Notes: a model not told the origin generated them from the letters alone. A stretch of 64,000 nucleotides of DNA from Sanguinoderma infundibulare (GCA_032821775.1 JAVLRN010000003.1:1736001-1800000); one strand, 5' to 3'; numbered from the stretch's first letter, positions 12,084 to 24,307 are shown. Made by a program: numbers and translations.

Positions 12084-15000
12084 TGTTTATTAGGGTCGCT
12101 GGTCGCCGCCGATCGGGGACGCGCTATGCTCGCGCCGCCGTCTGGGACATTTCATATATTCTCTTCACAGTTTCCCACTTCCCACTTGCTTCCCACCTCA
12201 ACGTCAACTTCACCCTCGTCATCGTCATCCCTATCACGTACTCATTTTCCACGCTCCATGCACAATATCCTCCCGCTCGCAAATCGTGTCTCTTTGTGTT
12301 TACGTGCTTCCACCATGCTTTGTTGTGTCTTTCTGATGTGCTGCGTATCGTCCTCTCCGTCTCATTCATGAATAGCTCTGTTCTCCCGTTACGATATTGC
12401 GTCCTTTCAATCTCCTTCATTGTAACACGTAGTTCCTTGTGCCGTAGTATATCTCGCACGGTTGTCAAATGAACGGAACGGTTGTCGGGGTTCTGTCAAA
12501 TGCTACGTGTTGTCAGCACCTGGTGTGGAAGATCGTCTGCTGTGGTAAGGAAGTTCTCGGTCTGGTATAGTAGGATTCGCACTGCGATCTTTTGTGGCGT
12601 ACTGAAGGTTCGTACACCGCGCGGTTGGTAGCACGCCTCTCCCTTCCCTTCGGAGACCCACTCGCGTCCTGGATGCCCTTGCGTTCCATGCATGGAATGC
12701 GAAGGCCGCAGATACACGCCGATACTAACGAGCCATCCTACCGGGCTATATCAGATCAATCTCCGCTCATTCAAAGTCAGCTCTCAACGCCCATACCGGT
12801 GGTGCCGATGAGGCTGACGATCAACCCCATGAAGCCCCACTGAATATTAATCGCTTAGACTGAGACTGGCGGCCGGGGAGCAGGGCACATGTGTACCGAT
12901 GGAAACTAGATAACACGTAAGACGTAACCGCCACTGCTCAGTCCGCCCGTGCCAAGCGAGCGACCGCCCCGAGGCCTCTGGCAGAGAGCTTGGGATTACG
13001 GTAGTCGGACGCACGCGCGCGGCTCTGAGTTTGCGGCCAGCCGGCGGGTGGTGCTCCACGCCGCGTGGGTTCCCCCTTGTCCGGGCCCTAGAACAAAGGG
13101 AGAAGGGGGCGTGCAGCGAGGTCTGAATGCGGCCGATCTCAGGCGGAGAAGGTGCGCGCGGACTGAACGGAACAGGCCTTGAGGCAGATCAGCCGCAGGG
13201 GGGGGAAGGCAGCGCGAGGCGCGAGGCTGCCACATTGGCCCGGCTAGGAGCTGGAATGCGCCAGGTGCCCTATCCGTGCGCCGTTTTCGCAGCTTCGCTG
13301 ACGGCCTGCGTGCGGCCGGCCGCCCCTGCAGGCGGGGCTAGAAGGTGCGGGGGTGCGGAGAGGACATCCAGAGGTGAGTTGTCTTTCGGCAAGGTTCACG
13401 AACCCCGATCCGTTTTTTTTTCAATTAGAGTCCGCCGCCCGAGGGTGGGCCGAACCCCGAATCCTTCGTGTTCTTTTGACCCTTGTCCTTTCCGTGGGCA
13501 CCACGTCCCGCCCGTCTGCGAAAGGACAGATTGCGCTGTCACATGGGAGCCCACCCGAAGGCGTCCCGCGATGGCTGGCGCAGGCAGTAAGAAGCCAGCC
13601 GTTGGATTCTGCGGCCAGTGTTCCGCATGAGCCCGTGTCTAGACCGCATGAACCGAAATGAAACCGTGGGCTTTCATTCCAAGCTGGACGTGTTGCGGCC
13701 AGGGGCCTGAGAACGGCTGGACGGTGTGGTGTGGAAATAAGAAGGTTTTAGCCTCGATCGGGTAGCTGTTCACATGTTGAGAGACCGACCCCGTCGTGCA
13801 CCCCGCCCTGCGTCCGGAGCTGACAATGACTCCAGCCTCCAGGCTCTGGCGAGAGGGCAGCGTGGGCACTTGTTTTTGCAAGTGGCTGGTCTTGAACGTT
13901 GAACGGCGCTCTAATGGCGGTTTCTAACGGGGTATTAGGCAAGCAGGAGGAGTTCTTCCCAGCATCCCTTCACGGATTGGCGCAGGGCGCCATTCAGTTG
14001 GACTCCCCGTTTGTCAAGCGCATATTGTCAGCGAGAATAGGCGACAATCAGCCCGCCCAGCCGCATGTCGCGGGATGCTGGGCAAAGGCCGTCGCCGGAC
14101 TGGTCGGCCGCTAAGTAGATACCGGTGAAGGTGTCTAAGAGTTGCACATTTTGGGGGTGGCCGTGACGGTCGCGGAAGAGGAATCTGTTCTGCATTAGAT
14201 GAGTGGTGCTTGGGTGGGGTTAGACGGGGCGCTACCCCAGCCGCCCCCCTCCGGAGCAGTGCCCGGTTCCGTCCCTGAAACGATTCGTTTGAGATGCCGC
14301 GGCCTATGTATGTTAAGGCAACGGACTGGGATCCGCGGGTCCGATGGCGGGATCGTCGCGCTGTTTTGCCCGACGCGAAAACATTGGGAGACCTAAATTA
14401 ATGTTAGCATGGTGTCAGCACGGTTTCGTTATATGCCCCGGCACTGCACGTTGACGTTGATCCTGGTTCCTCGGAGCTCTGTAGAACTCGACGTCCGAGC
14501 TCAAATCATGGAGTTCGCCGAGTAACAACTCGGGTTACGGGCAGAGTCACCACATTCCGACGGATCGAAATGCTTAATTTGTCGGGCTCGGAAAGCTGCA
14601 ATTTCCGGTTGCCAGGTTGCGGGGAGATCATACAGTTCAACAAAGACACTTCTGCAGGGCACTCAGTGACACTCACCGATTACAGAAAGACGCCAAACCG
14701 TCAGGGTAACTTCTGTCGGACTTTTGATGGAGTTCGCAGCGCCAGAGGATCCTAGTTGATCCCAGTCGTCGGAACTTTCGTGAAGGAGGCCAGCGAGCCG
14801 CTTGGGGTCCTGGTTACGAGCACGGCGCTGATATCCACATAGTCCAGCGAACCGCCCGCTGACGCCGCGGCAACAAGATTTACATCCAGAAGACGTTTCT
14901 GTTCACATTTACCGGGCATGTGGGAGGCGCCTCGGACTCAGAGGAGCGGCGGATGCCTACGGTTGAATGGCAGCAATGTTTCCCAGTATGTCTCTGCCCG

Positions 15001-15284
15001 GTCTTCCGGGCCTGGCCATGTGATTGCCGCTAAGCTCAAATAATCGGGGGCACATAACCATCCGATCGTGGCTGATCAAGTTCACAACCAAACGGCGACG
15101 GGTACGTGCTTGAGGAGCGCGGCGTTTACGAAAGTTGACAGGTGAATCTGGGAGACAGAATCACCTGTTTGGAGCTTTCTATACGCGTCTAGATGCAAGT
15201 GATATTGCTGGATCAATTTACTACGGAAGTTCTTTGAGTTCAAGATATATCTGTAAATGGCACAACTCGCCCTTCACAAGCTTC
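12084..15284. other. Gene-poor 3.2 kb stretch
   Basis: It starts with a pyrimidine-rich 3' UTR of the JmjC gene (to about 12480). From there to the end of the ATPase copy A only short, low-complexity frames occur (longest 13127-13630), with no domain and no coherent exon chain. A T9 run is at 13411-13419. No terminal repeats, transposase or reverse transcriptase motifs were seen. It may be decayed element sequence, but nothing proves it. Confidence 0.45.
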
Positions 15285-17296
15285 TTACACGACCATTCTG
15301 GATGCACCGCCGTCAAGCGTTACGCGCCGCCTAGTCCGAGCAAGCAGATACCGCCGCCCGAAGGGTTGCAACCCGATCGCACTGCTGCTTGAAGGCTTGA
15401 GCGATGTCGGGAACACCCCCAGGCCGGAGGGCGCGAGGACGACAGCTTCTCCGGTCTATTGTGCCTTTGTAAACATGCGCCATAACATGGCAACTTCCCA
15501 TAGATGACTAACCTTCAACTTGACGACGTGATCGAATGCGCCATCGTCAGAGAAGTCCGCCGAGACGTGCTTGACTATTGCCTCCCACCATGACGGCGAC
15601 GAGAAGCGATGCAGAATCGCGATACTGCATAGGTCGATCAACACGGGCGGGAGAGCAGTTGGTTCTGGTGTCGCCAAAGCGGTCCTCGTTAAATTGCGCA
15701 CTCCGTCTGAACGTTTGTAAGGATCAAACCTTGGGTGCTAATAATAACTCTCATGGCAAGGTGTCGTTGTTGCCGTGTCAGCGATGTCAAAGCCTTCGTA
15801 AGTCCTGTGGTCCCCCTGTTGAACGACAGGTACTGCAGCAAATTCGTAAATATGCAGCATAGATAGAGGATCTGCTAACCTGCCTTGTGGGCCTCGTCAA
15901 CAACAAGGACTTTCCCGGTATCAACGTCGGCTCGCACAAAAAGGCGGGTGGCGATCTCGAACAAGGCACATGCCATGGCGGGATCGATAAACGGGTCGGA
16001 CAGGTCGATGACGGTGAGCTGCCCAGCAGTGAACCGAGTCTTGACCTTGTCGACTGATGTGTTGACATATGCCTTGAGAAGCACCAGGCGCTGGTCAAGA
16101 GCTGCGGTTTGCACGGGATTCATGTCCTTCTTTGCTCTCTCGATCTCCTTGAGGAAGCGAGCATACGTGAACTGCTCCCCCAACTCCCGCAAGATCGACT
16201 TCATTCAGCTACGTGAGTATTGCATTCATCGACCAATGAGATGATATCAGTTCGACTTACCAGTACCCGATGCATGTACAGCGGCGCAGAGTCGGACGTG
16301 CCCACAGCCATCATGGTTAAGATGGCCTCTGCGTCGAGTTCGCTTTCGCAGAACTGGAGGGATTTTACCGTGACCTTGTCGCCCAACACCAAGTAAACTC
16401 GGCGCATGGTTGCAAGAGAGGACCGGGAGACATATACTTTGACCTTTGGGGGGCGCACGCCCACTACGTCGCTGCATCCGATGAACGCAGCTTCACAGGG
16501 AAGCGAGCTGGAACCACCCTCCCCGAAGTGGAGGACGAGACCGCTGAGGGTCTTGTGCGAGACGCCAATAGCGTCGCAGCCCGAAAGCAACATGTTCTCC
16601 AGTAGAACGGAGACTGTATGCGACTTCCCCGACCCTTGTACCCCACAAACGATGGCCGAGAACGGCGCGTTCTATGGATACGATATAATTACTTAGAGAT
16701 GCAAGCTCGAAGTGATAGAGACTTCGTACTTACGGTGTTGACGTAAAGACGGGGATCAGACGGTGCGTAGCTGCAACCCTTCTCGCTGCATATGTCTCAG
16801 TAGGGCCATCGAAACACAAAGAGGTATCGAGCACTCACCGGATTGCGGTAACACTTCCGAGCACTCCGTACTGGGATCGCTTTTGCGCCAACCCAGCTGC
16901 TTCGTACGCTGCCAGAGTCAAGAGGGGCGCCGTCACGAGCTCGTGCTCATCCGCTGCATCGTCTAATGTAGTATCGAGGTTCAGCAGGCGCATCTCCTGG
17001 ATGCGAGCATTGAATGAAACGTCTAGCACCATCTATACTCATCGAAACTCACCTCGCAACCGACGGGGGACTGTTAACATTTATCAGCCTCCTGCATGCG
17101 GACGGCCGGCGCAAGTATTATGCCCATACGACGTACCGTAACGCAAGTAGATGCGGTCCCTGGTGAGCTGCACGTGCGCACGCAGTCTTCGCTCGACTAG
17201 TGTGCAATTGTGAGCGGACAAGCTGGAGATATTATAGCTAAGTGATCGTACCTGGGATGAGTCGACGGGCGACGGGGGCTGCGATTCGATGTTCAT
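15285..17296 (-). CDS. HerA/FtsK-like P-loop ATPase, copy A
   Basis: Exons (read from the right): 17296..17137, 17022..16839, 16785..16734, 16671..16261, 16198..15884, 15832..15730, 15664..15513, 15455..15285; 515 residues. Walker A is GVQGSGKS (142-149). Walker B is KVLVVDEAHK (D370, E371), preceded by GQLTVIDLSDPF. The motif ISTQEP (STQ at 406-408) follows a helix with Gln/Arg (SLTRQQRH), and the C-terminus has TGEAVVLAPSG. That order (Walker A, IDLSD, DEAH, STQ, GEAV) matches HerA/VirD4-class hexameric DNA-translocating ATPases; the similarity is my reading of motifs, not a search. No NurA-like nuclease is nearby. Intron 15883..15833 uses a GC donor (AAG|GCAGGT). The first exon is less certain: the 114-nt intron 17136..17023 was preferred over an extra 18-nt exon. 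Function unknown. Confidence 0.72.
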
Positions 17297-17992
17297 TGAG
17301 GATAAATGACTTAAACTGAAGAAAGAAGGGCTTGAAATGGGATGGAGAAACCTGGAGCTATAGGGGGTGCTGTAGGACGGACGAGACGAAGGAATGAATT
17401 TATACCCTGAGCGATCCCTCCCGCTCCAGCTCACATCGTGCTGCGGCAGTAGTGGCGAGCGCCGCATGGCTGCTGCATCGACTACATGCGCAACGCGGAT
17501 CCCTGCGCATAGCAGCACAGAACCAAAATCAGGCGAACGCAAAATGGCAGCCGATTAAACATCACTCGCCGAACTTCTACATCCTTCGACTGGTGAGTTG
17601 ATTTCCCCATTACCATTGAGCCCTTCGACCTTGCTGTGTCCTACAGTGCGTTGAACCGAAGTACCTAAGAATGCTTGGTCAAAAAGGGCGTGGCGTCACG
17701 TCTGGTACCGTTGCCGCAGCAACTACCGCGATGGATCCACATCGGTTAGGAACAGCAACGCAAGAAAGATCTTTGCAACATACCAAAGCACCGCCGATGC
17801 AGCACAAACTGCGGGGGATATGCCCCGGATACACCAGTGTTAAAGGATCTGTGACCGCAGTGCCCATACCAGTGAATACAACCGAGTGTGCCATCATAGA
17901 AGAAACAGGCCACCAATTAACGTAGCAATACGATATACGCATGAAAAAACAGAATCCAGCTAGTAGTCCATTGTCCGTGATAGAATAACGAT
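17297..17992. other. Spacer between the tandem ATPase genes
   Basis: About 0.7 kb between the start of copy A and the stop of copy B. It should hold the copy A promoter and the copy B 3' UTR. No coding sequence was recognised; open frames here lack domains. Confidence 0.55.
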
Positions 17993-19916
17993 CTAGGCCT
18001 TCAGGGCCATGATGGATGCTCCGCCATCGACAGTAATGCGCTGTCTCGTCTTGATGAGCAAGTACCGCTGCCCAAAATGGGCGACCTGGACTTTCCGGTG
18101 CACGACGGCGCCCGACGCGGTCTTCCTTGTGATGGCGAAGAGCCCGAGGCCGCTTGGGCACAAAACGAGTGCTTGACCGGCCTGCCCAAGTGACATGTGG
18201 TCAACATACGTAAGTTGAAGGAAAACGTCGTAAATATACAGTCACCTTCAGCCTGACGACGCGTTCGAACCCCTCGGCGGCGGAGACATCGGCACATACC
18301 CGCTTTGCGACCGCTTCCCACCATGCAGGTGACGAGAAACGGTGGAAGATGGCGATGCTGACCAAGTCGATGAGCACCGGCGGAACAGCGGTTGGCTCTG
18401 AGGCATGTGCGAATGTTAGTGGAGGGACGCGGCACGGAAGAATTGAAAGACCACCTTGCGTACTGATGACGACGCGCATGGCCAAGTGGCGTTGCTGGCG
18501 AATGAGCGACGTCAGAGCCTTGGTAAGACCAAAATGGCCGCGATTTGCCGACAGGTACTGCGACAGGATGAGTTGTGCACGATCTAAGAACGGCATGAAC
18601 ATACATACCTTATGAGCCTCGTCGACAACCAGCACCTTCCCTGTGTCAAGATCCGAACGAACGAAGAGACGAGTTACGATTTCGAACAGAGAACACGCGC
18701 TGGTGGGGTCGATGAAAGGGTCGGACAGATCGACAATGGTCAACTCTCCGCCCTCGAATAGCGACTTCTTGCGATCCTTCTCTGGAAGAACAAAGGAATG
18801 CAGCAGAGCAAGCCTTTGATTCAACATTGCATTCTGGGCTGGGTTCATGTCCTTTTTGGCTTTTGTCACCTCAGCCAAGAACCGTTCGTAGGTGAAACCT
18901 TCCCCAAGATCGCGGAGTATGGACTGCAGATCACATTAGCACAAGCCTTTGATTCGTCACTAGCGACATACCAGGATCGAGTGCATATATAAGGGCGCGG
19001 TTTCAAGTGAGCCCATTGCCATCATGGACAAGATAGCCTGCGCATCCAACTCCGCCTCTGGGAAGTGCAAGGGACTGACCTCCACACCCTCAAGTGGAGC
19101 ATATACGTTCCTCATGGTAGAAAGAGAAGAACTGGAGACATAGACATGAACGCGGGGGGGATCTAAACCCTCTCCCTTGGGACAGCCGACCCAAGCCGCT
19201 TCGCATGGCTGCGCGCCTTGGCCGCCTTCGCTGAAATGCAGTACAAGCCCTGTAAGCGCTTTCTTACAGGAACCGATTCTAGGGCAGCCTTCGTAAAGCA
19301 TATTTTCCAGCATAATGGAGACCGTGTGCGACTTTCCAGATCCCTGGACGCCGCATACCAAAGCGGAGAACGGGGCATTCTACCGAACGAAACGGTTAAA
19401 TGACTGCATTCTCTGACATTCCGAACGCACCGTGTTAACGTATAAGCGTGGTTCTTGAGGCTTCTGCGAACCCGACGGATGGCTACGGTGGTCTCTCGTT
19501 CATGAACGGAACAAGGAATGGCATTACGCTGAACTCACTGAATAGACAAGATGCGGCCTAAAACCCCGTACTGGCTACACTCGCTCGGAATATCGCATTG
19601 GAGAAACGCCTCTCTCGTGAACAGCGGGGCAGTCTTGACTTCATGGTCCTCTACAATCTCGTCGAAGGTGAGGTCATCGGACAACAGGGTCAATTCCTAA
19701 TAAGACATCAATCCATCATGCTCGCGTCGACGAGTGAAGCTGCCTACTCGCGTCTACTGCGTTGTCCTCATCCTGAACCCTTTGTCAGAAGCAACAAGAT
19801 CACAAGTACAACCCACTCACCAGTTCAGCGACCCTCGACATTTTACGTGTCATGCTTCGCGTCTGACTGGCAGGTGGTTGCACGGAAGTAGACCTCTTCG
19901 ATGTCTTCTCCTTCAT
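17993..19916 (-). CDS. HerA/FtsK-like P-loop ATPase, copy B
   Basis: Exons (read from the right): 19916..19821, 19696..19539, 19482..19431, 19379..18972, 18923..18609, 18557..18455, 18397..18246, 18181..17993; 490 residues. Walker A GVQGSGKS is at 112-119, Walker B DEAHK at 339-343, STQ at 375-377, and the C-terminus AGQALVLCPSG parallels copy A. Five internal exons are the same length as in copy A (52, 315, 103 and 152 nt exactly; 408 against 411), so the pair is a tandem duplication with conserved intron positions. The N-terminus differs: copy B lacks the ERRLRAHVQLTRDR segment of copy A, and its first intron (124 nt) is a weaker call. The start codon lies 272 bp from the divergent RRP8 gene. 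Both nucleotide-binding motifs are intact, suggesting an active enzyme of unknown role. Confidence 0.72.
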
Positions 19917-20071
19917 TGATGCAGTCCGATCAAGCGCGAAGTGCTAAGAAGAGCGCGACAGTTATTGCGCAATTGTGGTGTGTGATCAGGTTGAACTCAG
20001 GATGGTAGCTGTCTGTGGAGAGAGACACGTCGAGTGGGCGCTTACGACCTCGTCGCACTGGATGGCGTTCA

Positions 20072-20079
20072 TCACGTGA
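20072..20079. promoter_or_regulatory. TCACGTGA palindrome in divergent promoter
   Basis: An 8-bp perfect palindrome containing a CACGTG E-box, in the 272-bp interval between ATPase copy B (minus) and RRP8 (plus), about 110 bp before the RRP8 ATG. CACGTG is bound by basic helix-loop-helix factors of the Cbf1 type in fungi. Binding here is inferred. Confidence 0.4.
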
Positions 20080-20188
20080 CCCTGATTGGAATCTTTCACT
20101 GTGACCAAGTTTGAAGTCCCCAACTCTCCGAAGTGCCGTTTCGGCTTCTCGTTTCCTTCCTCTTCCAATCCGCTCTGTCTCCACTATA

Positions 20189-21729
20189 ATGTCGCTCTTC
20201 GAGGTGCCTGGATGGAGTGTACCGTCTGCACCAGTGCCCCAAGGAAACAAGAAGCGCAAACGACCAACGGCGAAGGACTCCGTCGATGTCGACGAGGCGG
20301 AAAGAATGCACTCTGCGCAGAAGAACATAGAGACGTTGATGAAGAGTCTCGGTGCGGGTATGGACGCGTTGGACGGTGAGGACGCAGGCCCACCTTTCAA
20401 GAGGAAACGGGACGGGAAGGAGAAGAAAGGGAAGGATGTCGAGCGAGGCCAGGGACAAAAGGAGACAAGGGGCCGAAAGACGGGACGAAGGGAAAAGGCG
20501 GAAACGGTACAGCGAGACGACAGGAAGGAGCAGAAGAAACGCAAAACGGGCGACGCCGCGACTCCAGCAGACAGGCAGGAAGACAAGTCGGGTCCCTCCT
20601 TGGCGAAGAGCAAAAAGAAGAAGCAAAAGCAGCAACGCGCGCAGTCCGCAGATGGTCACTCAGATGCGCACTCTGTTCACCATGATGCCTCAACTTCACC
20701 TGTCGTGAACGAGAGCATATCTCATATCTCGTCCGACCAAGGGGCCAAGGGCAAACGCAGACACGGTCATGACGGCCTGACGGCCCTCCAGGCCAAGATG
20801 AAGGGCAGTTTAGATGGAGCTCGTTTCAGGTACGTCTTCTTCACGACGGCGTCGTTTGAAGTTCTGGAATGTAACGATGCACGTGTAGGTGGATCAACGA
20901 GATGCTTTACAAGTCCGATAGTAGCAAAGCACGCGAGGTCATGAGCCAGGATCCCGCCGTCTTCGCAGACGTAAGTTCGTCGTGGTTGGTCTAATTTATT
21001 CTTAATCCATATTGCTTCCCACAGTACCATACTGGATTTCGGCATCAGGTCGAATCCTGGCCCACAAATCCCGTATCACACTATACATCTGTGCTGTCTT
21101 CTTACCCAGCGAAGACCACCATCGCAGACCTGGGCTGCGGCGATGCTGCTCTCGCTCGCGCGCTCACTCCCAAGAGAATGTCTGTTCTTTCCTTTGACCT
21201 AGTTTCCGACGGCGCATATGTCATCGAAGCGGACATTTGTTCGCGTGTGCCTCTGCCGGGATCCGAGCCTCTCTTAAGCGGGTCTGGCGGCGAAGAGGAG
21301 GGCGAGGGCCAGGTGGTTGATGTAGTCGTTTGCGCGCTCAGCCTTATGGGCACAAACTGGCCAGGCTGCATCCGCGAAGCATGGCGGATCTTGAGACCTG
21401 GGTACGTGAATTGTTTCCGTTGCTGCCTGCTTTGTTCTCACTTAGTCCTACAGGGGAGAGTTGAAGATCGCGGAAGTGACCAGCCGGTTGACAAGCGTGG
21501 ACGAGTTCACATCCCTAGTCTCGTTATTTGGTTTCAAACTGAAGTCCAAGGTACGCTCACAATCCCACGGGCACGGATCCATGCTAAGCGAGTTCAGGAC
21601 GAGCGGAATTCGCACTTTGCCCTATTCGAATTCAAGAAGATACCGCGGAAGCCGAAGTCCGAAAAGGACTGGGAGAGGCTCTTGTCGCGGGGAAGCATGC
21701 TCAAGCCTTGCGAATATAAGCGACGGTGA
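20189..21729 (+). CDS. RRP8: rRNA methyltransferase RRP8
   Basis: Exons: 20189..20829, 20889..20970, 21025..21401, 21454..21550, 21598..21729; 442 residues, phases consistent. The first half is lysine/arginine-rich and disordered, as usual for nucleolar RRP8. The catalytic half begins ARFRWINEMLY and contains the SAM-binding motif TTIADLGCGDAALA (about residues 276-289), VVVCALSLMGTNW and IREAWRILRPGGELKIAEV, all hallmark RRP8 sequences. The enzyme makes the m1A mark of 25S rRNA (helix 25.1 in yeast) in the nucleolus. The ATG chosen begins MSLFEVPGW, typical of fungal RRP8; upstream in-frame codons are not AUG. The 3' exon ends EYKRR. Confidence 0.93.
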
Positions 21730-21974
21730 CAAATGTTGCTAGCCTCTCCAGACGTGCTGCAGAGGGTCTAGTTTGTTCGCCCTCTGCGTCCATTTTAGTG
21801 CTGTACCTACTGATGATCAACGCGATCCGCGAGCACGCTGAAACCTCCACCGAGAAACGTTCAGTGTGACGTCCTTATTCGTCAACTGGCACACGCCCCC
21901 CGAACCTATCATTTACGTATTTACTTTTATCCTCATCCCGACAGCTGCCCTTCCTCTCTCCACTGCAACCTCCC

Positions 21975-23849
21975 ATGGCTGAACGCAATCTGTTACGGTA
22001 TCCGCCTGACCTCACTAAGTAAGTTCCCGAGGTCGGTATTGGATAGTCTTACATCTGATCAAACGCCTTTAGGGAGCTGCAAGCTCTAAAAGATCAGCTT
22101 TCTGAGTACAATGCGGCAGCACTCGAACTTAGCTATCGAATCAACGCGCTCTCCCTCCCCCCCAAACTTCCCGCGGAGATCCTTTCAAGAGTTTTCCTCA
22201 CAGCCGCCGCCCTCGTCCACAAGAACGATATCTCCTTGATGCTCGATCCGTCTATTGATCATAGGTCCGGCTCTTACTACAAGTGGGTCCGCATCGCGCA
22301 CGTTTGTCGGTACTGGCGCAAGGTCGCGTTGGGATGCAGTGCGTTATGGGCATTTCTCGCCTTTGAAACGGTCCACATATCCTATGATGCGCATACAAGG
22401 TGTCTCGAACGCGCAGGGGACTGTCCTTTGACCGTCATCTACCACCAGAACCACGGAAATGCCTGCGACCGATGCACCACGGGTTACATGGACGAATTTG
22501 GGCTCGAGCACATTCGAAAACTCTTGCCTCGCATTCGAGACCTCGTCGTCATCGTCGAGACGGACACGGCCACCGGGGCCCTCTGGGAGACCTTAGAGAA
22601 TCCCGCCCCGAGTTTGGAACGCTTCCAAGTGGCGCTCCGGGGATATGCTTTCTTGGAGTACACCGGAGGCGAGAACCACTTCACATTCGACGTGCCTAAC
22701 AAACTCTTCGCTTCGACGACGCCACGGTTGCAATCCCTCGAACTTGCGAGCGTCTTTTTCCTGTGGTCGAACTCCATCTTCGCCTCTTCCCTGCGCCACC
22801 TTGAAATCCAGGATCACATAGGCCAGAAGATGGGCACGGATATGGGCGGGTTCCTCTCGACGCTGCGAACGCTTCCCCACCTCGAGACGCTCATCACGGA
22901 TTCTCTTCCCAGCGTCACTCCGTTTCTGACTCTCACCGTGACCTCGCTCCCTTCCCTTCGCTACCTTCACGTTACGTCGTCAATTGCCCAGGCCGTCTTT
23001 GTCTTATCACACCTCCTTGTCCCCCGGCACGCAACCATATCCCTCAGGCTCGCCGGCGGTGATTCGCAAGAAACCCCGTCCCTCAGCCAAGCTCTTGCCG
23101 AGCTTGTCAAAGCGACCGCTATCCACACGGGTTCTTATACTTCCGCTTCGGGAGGTCTCTCGTTGGGTGAAGACCAAGCGTCCTTTCGCGGTTGGGCGGG
23201 GTTAATCACGGACGTCTTGCGCCTGTGGGATCCCAGGTCCGACATCCCACCGCGCCTAGTCCTCGCTATGGACAGCAATGCGGAACCGGACCAACTGCCC
23301 AACATCATCCGAAACCTATCTTTTCCACACCTCCGCGCATTGTATGTCTCTGGTCCGACCCCGTCCAACAAGCCGTGGAGCGAGATGTTCTCGGAAGCGC
23401 CGAACGTCTCCCTCCTGCGGGTCAGTGGGTGCGCTGGGTTCCTCCTTGGGACATGTCTTGCACGGCCTGTCGCTCGCCGCGTCGGCGAGTATAGAGACGG
23501 TAGCGGAGATCCCGGAGTGGAAGAGGCGGGAGTCGTGTTGCCTCGTTTGCAGGTGCTGCAACTGGCCAAAGTCCGCTTTCCTCCCCCTCGTGAGCGGGAT
23601 TACTTCAAGTATCTCGACGACTGCTGCTGCGACTCGTGCAAATACGGCGACGGGCGGGGGAGGAAGCGAGGAATCGACGTGCAGGACTTGGTCATGGGTC
23701 TGCGAAAGCGCCGGCAATTGGGCGCCATGGAGATCGGTGTCGTCGAATTCGCAAATTGTGAGTACATGAAGATCACGCACATGCGTCCCCTGTTGCGGAC
23801 CGCACCTGTGGTTCTCTTCGATGGCCTTCTGCTGCCGTCGAATCTATAG
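21975..23849 (+). CDS. F-box/LRR-like protein 1
   Basis: Exons: 21975..22018 and 22073..23849 (intron 54 nt); 606 residues. A short coiled-coil-like start (KELQALKDQLSEYNAAALELSYRI) leads into an F-box: LPPKLPAEILSRVF (about residues 43-56) and WVRIAHVCRYWRKVALG. The remainder looks like degenerate leucine-rich repeats (SLRHLEIQ, LPSLRYLHV, PRLQVLQLAKV), ending with a Cys-rich patch DDCCCDSCKYGDG near residue 535. This architecture is greatly expanded in Agaricomycetes; F-box proteins tie substrates to Skp1-Cullin1 ubiquitin ligases. Substrate unknown. A paralogue in the same orientation follows 458 bp downstream, indicating tandem duplication. Confidence 0.85.
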
Positions 23850-24307
23850 TCGGTTTGGAGTCGGACTTCTGCTCAGTGCTCATCACGCCGACCACGTATC
23901 TCTCGCATTGGCGCCGTCCGTGTTTCGTGTTTCCCATGTGGATACGGACGCCACAGTCTGCAGTGTGTGGATCGAGTTCTGTGAATAGCCATGCTACATA
24001 CATTCAGGTCCATTAAAGCACACGGTTTTACAAGCGGTTCCGTTGATATGTCGAATTCGTCATGAAGCCAGCTTTTGGTGCTGGCATTTCTCAGACTGTT
24101 GGCGCTGGTACGTCTTCGCCGGCGATTCGTGTCAGGCAACTCGACTATTTTGTAGCGTTCCATTCCATCCGTTAACGCCTCCTGAACTTTAAGCGACTGC
24201 ATGCGGCCTAATCGGCTCCCTGCGCGCTCCCCGCTGCACTTAACTCCCCCGCCTTGTGTCCAGGACCCGTCCAACAGCACCCCCGAACCCACGCTCTCTC
24301 TGCCAAC
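23850..24307. other. Intergenic between F-box paralogues
   Basis: 458 bp, expected to hold the terminator of the first gene and the promoter of the second. Nothing distinctive was seen. Confidence 0.5.

Noticed and set aside
13127..13630. Frame of 167 codons in the gene-poor region
   Set aside because: Arg/Gly/Ala-rich, no domain, no flanking exons.
17023..17052. A 30-nt intron and 18-nt exon in ATPase copy A
   Set aside because: Too short for usual fungal splicing; a single 114-nt intron gives the same downstream phase and a cleaner protein.
17197..17251. A 55-nt intron inside the first exon of ATPase copy A (GTACGA...ACTAG)
   Set aside because: Splicing it would break the frame of the ERRLRAHVQLTRDR segment, which is open without it.
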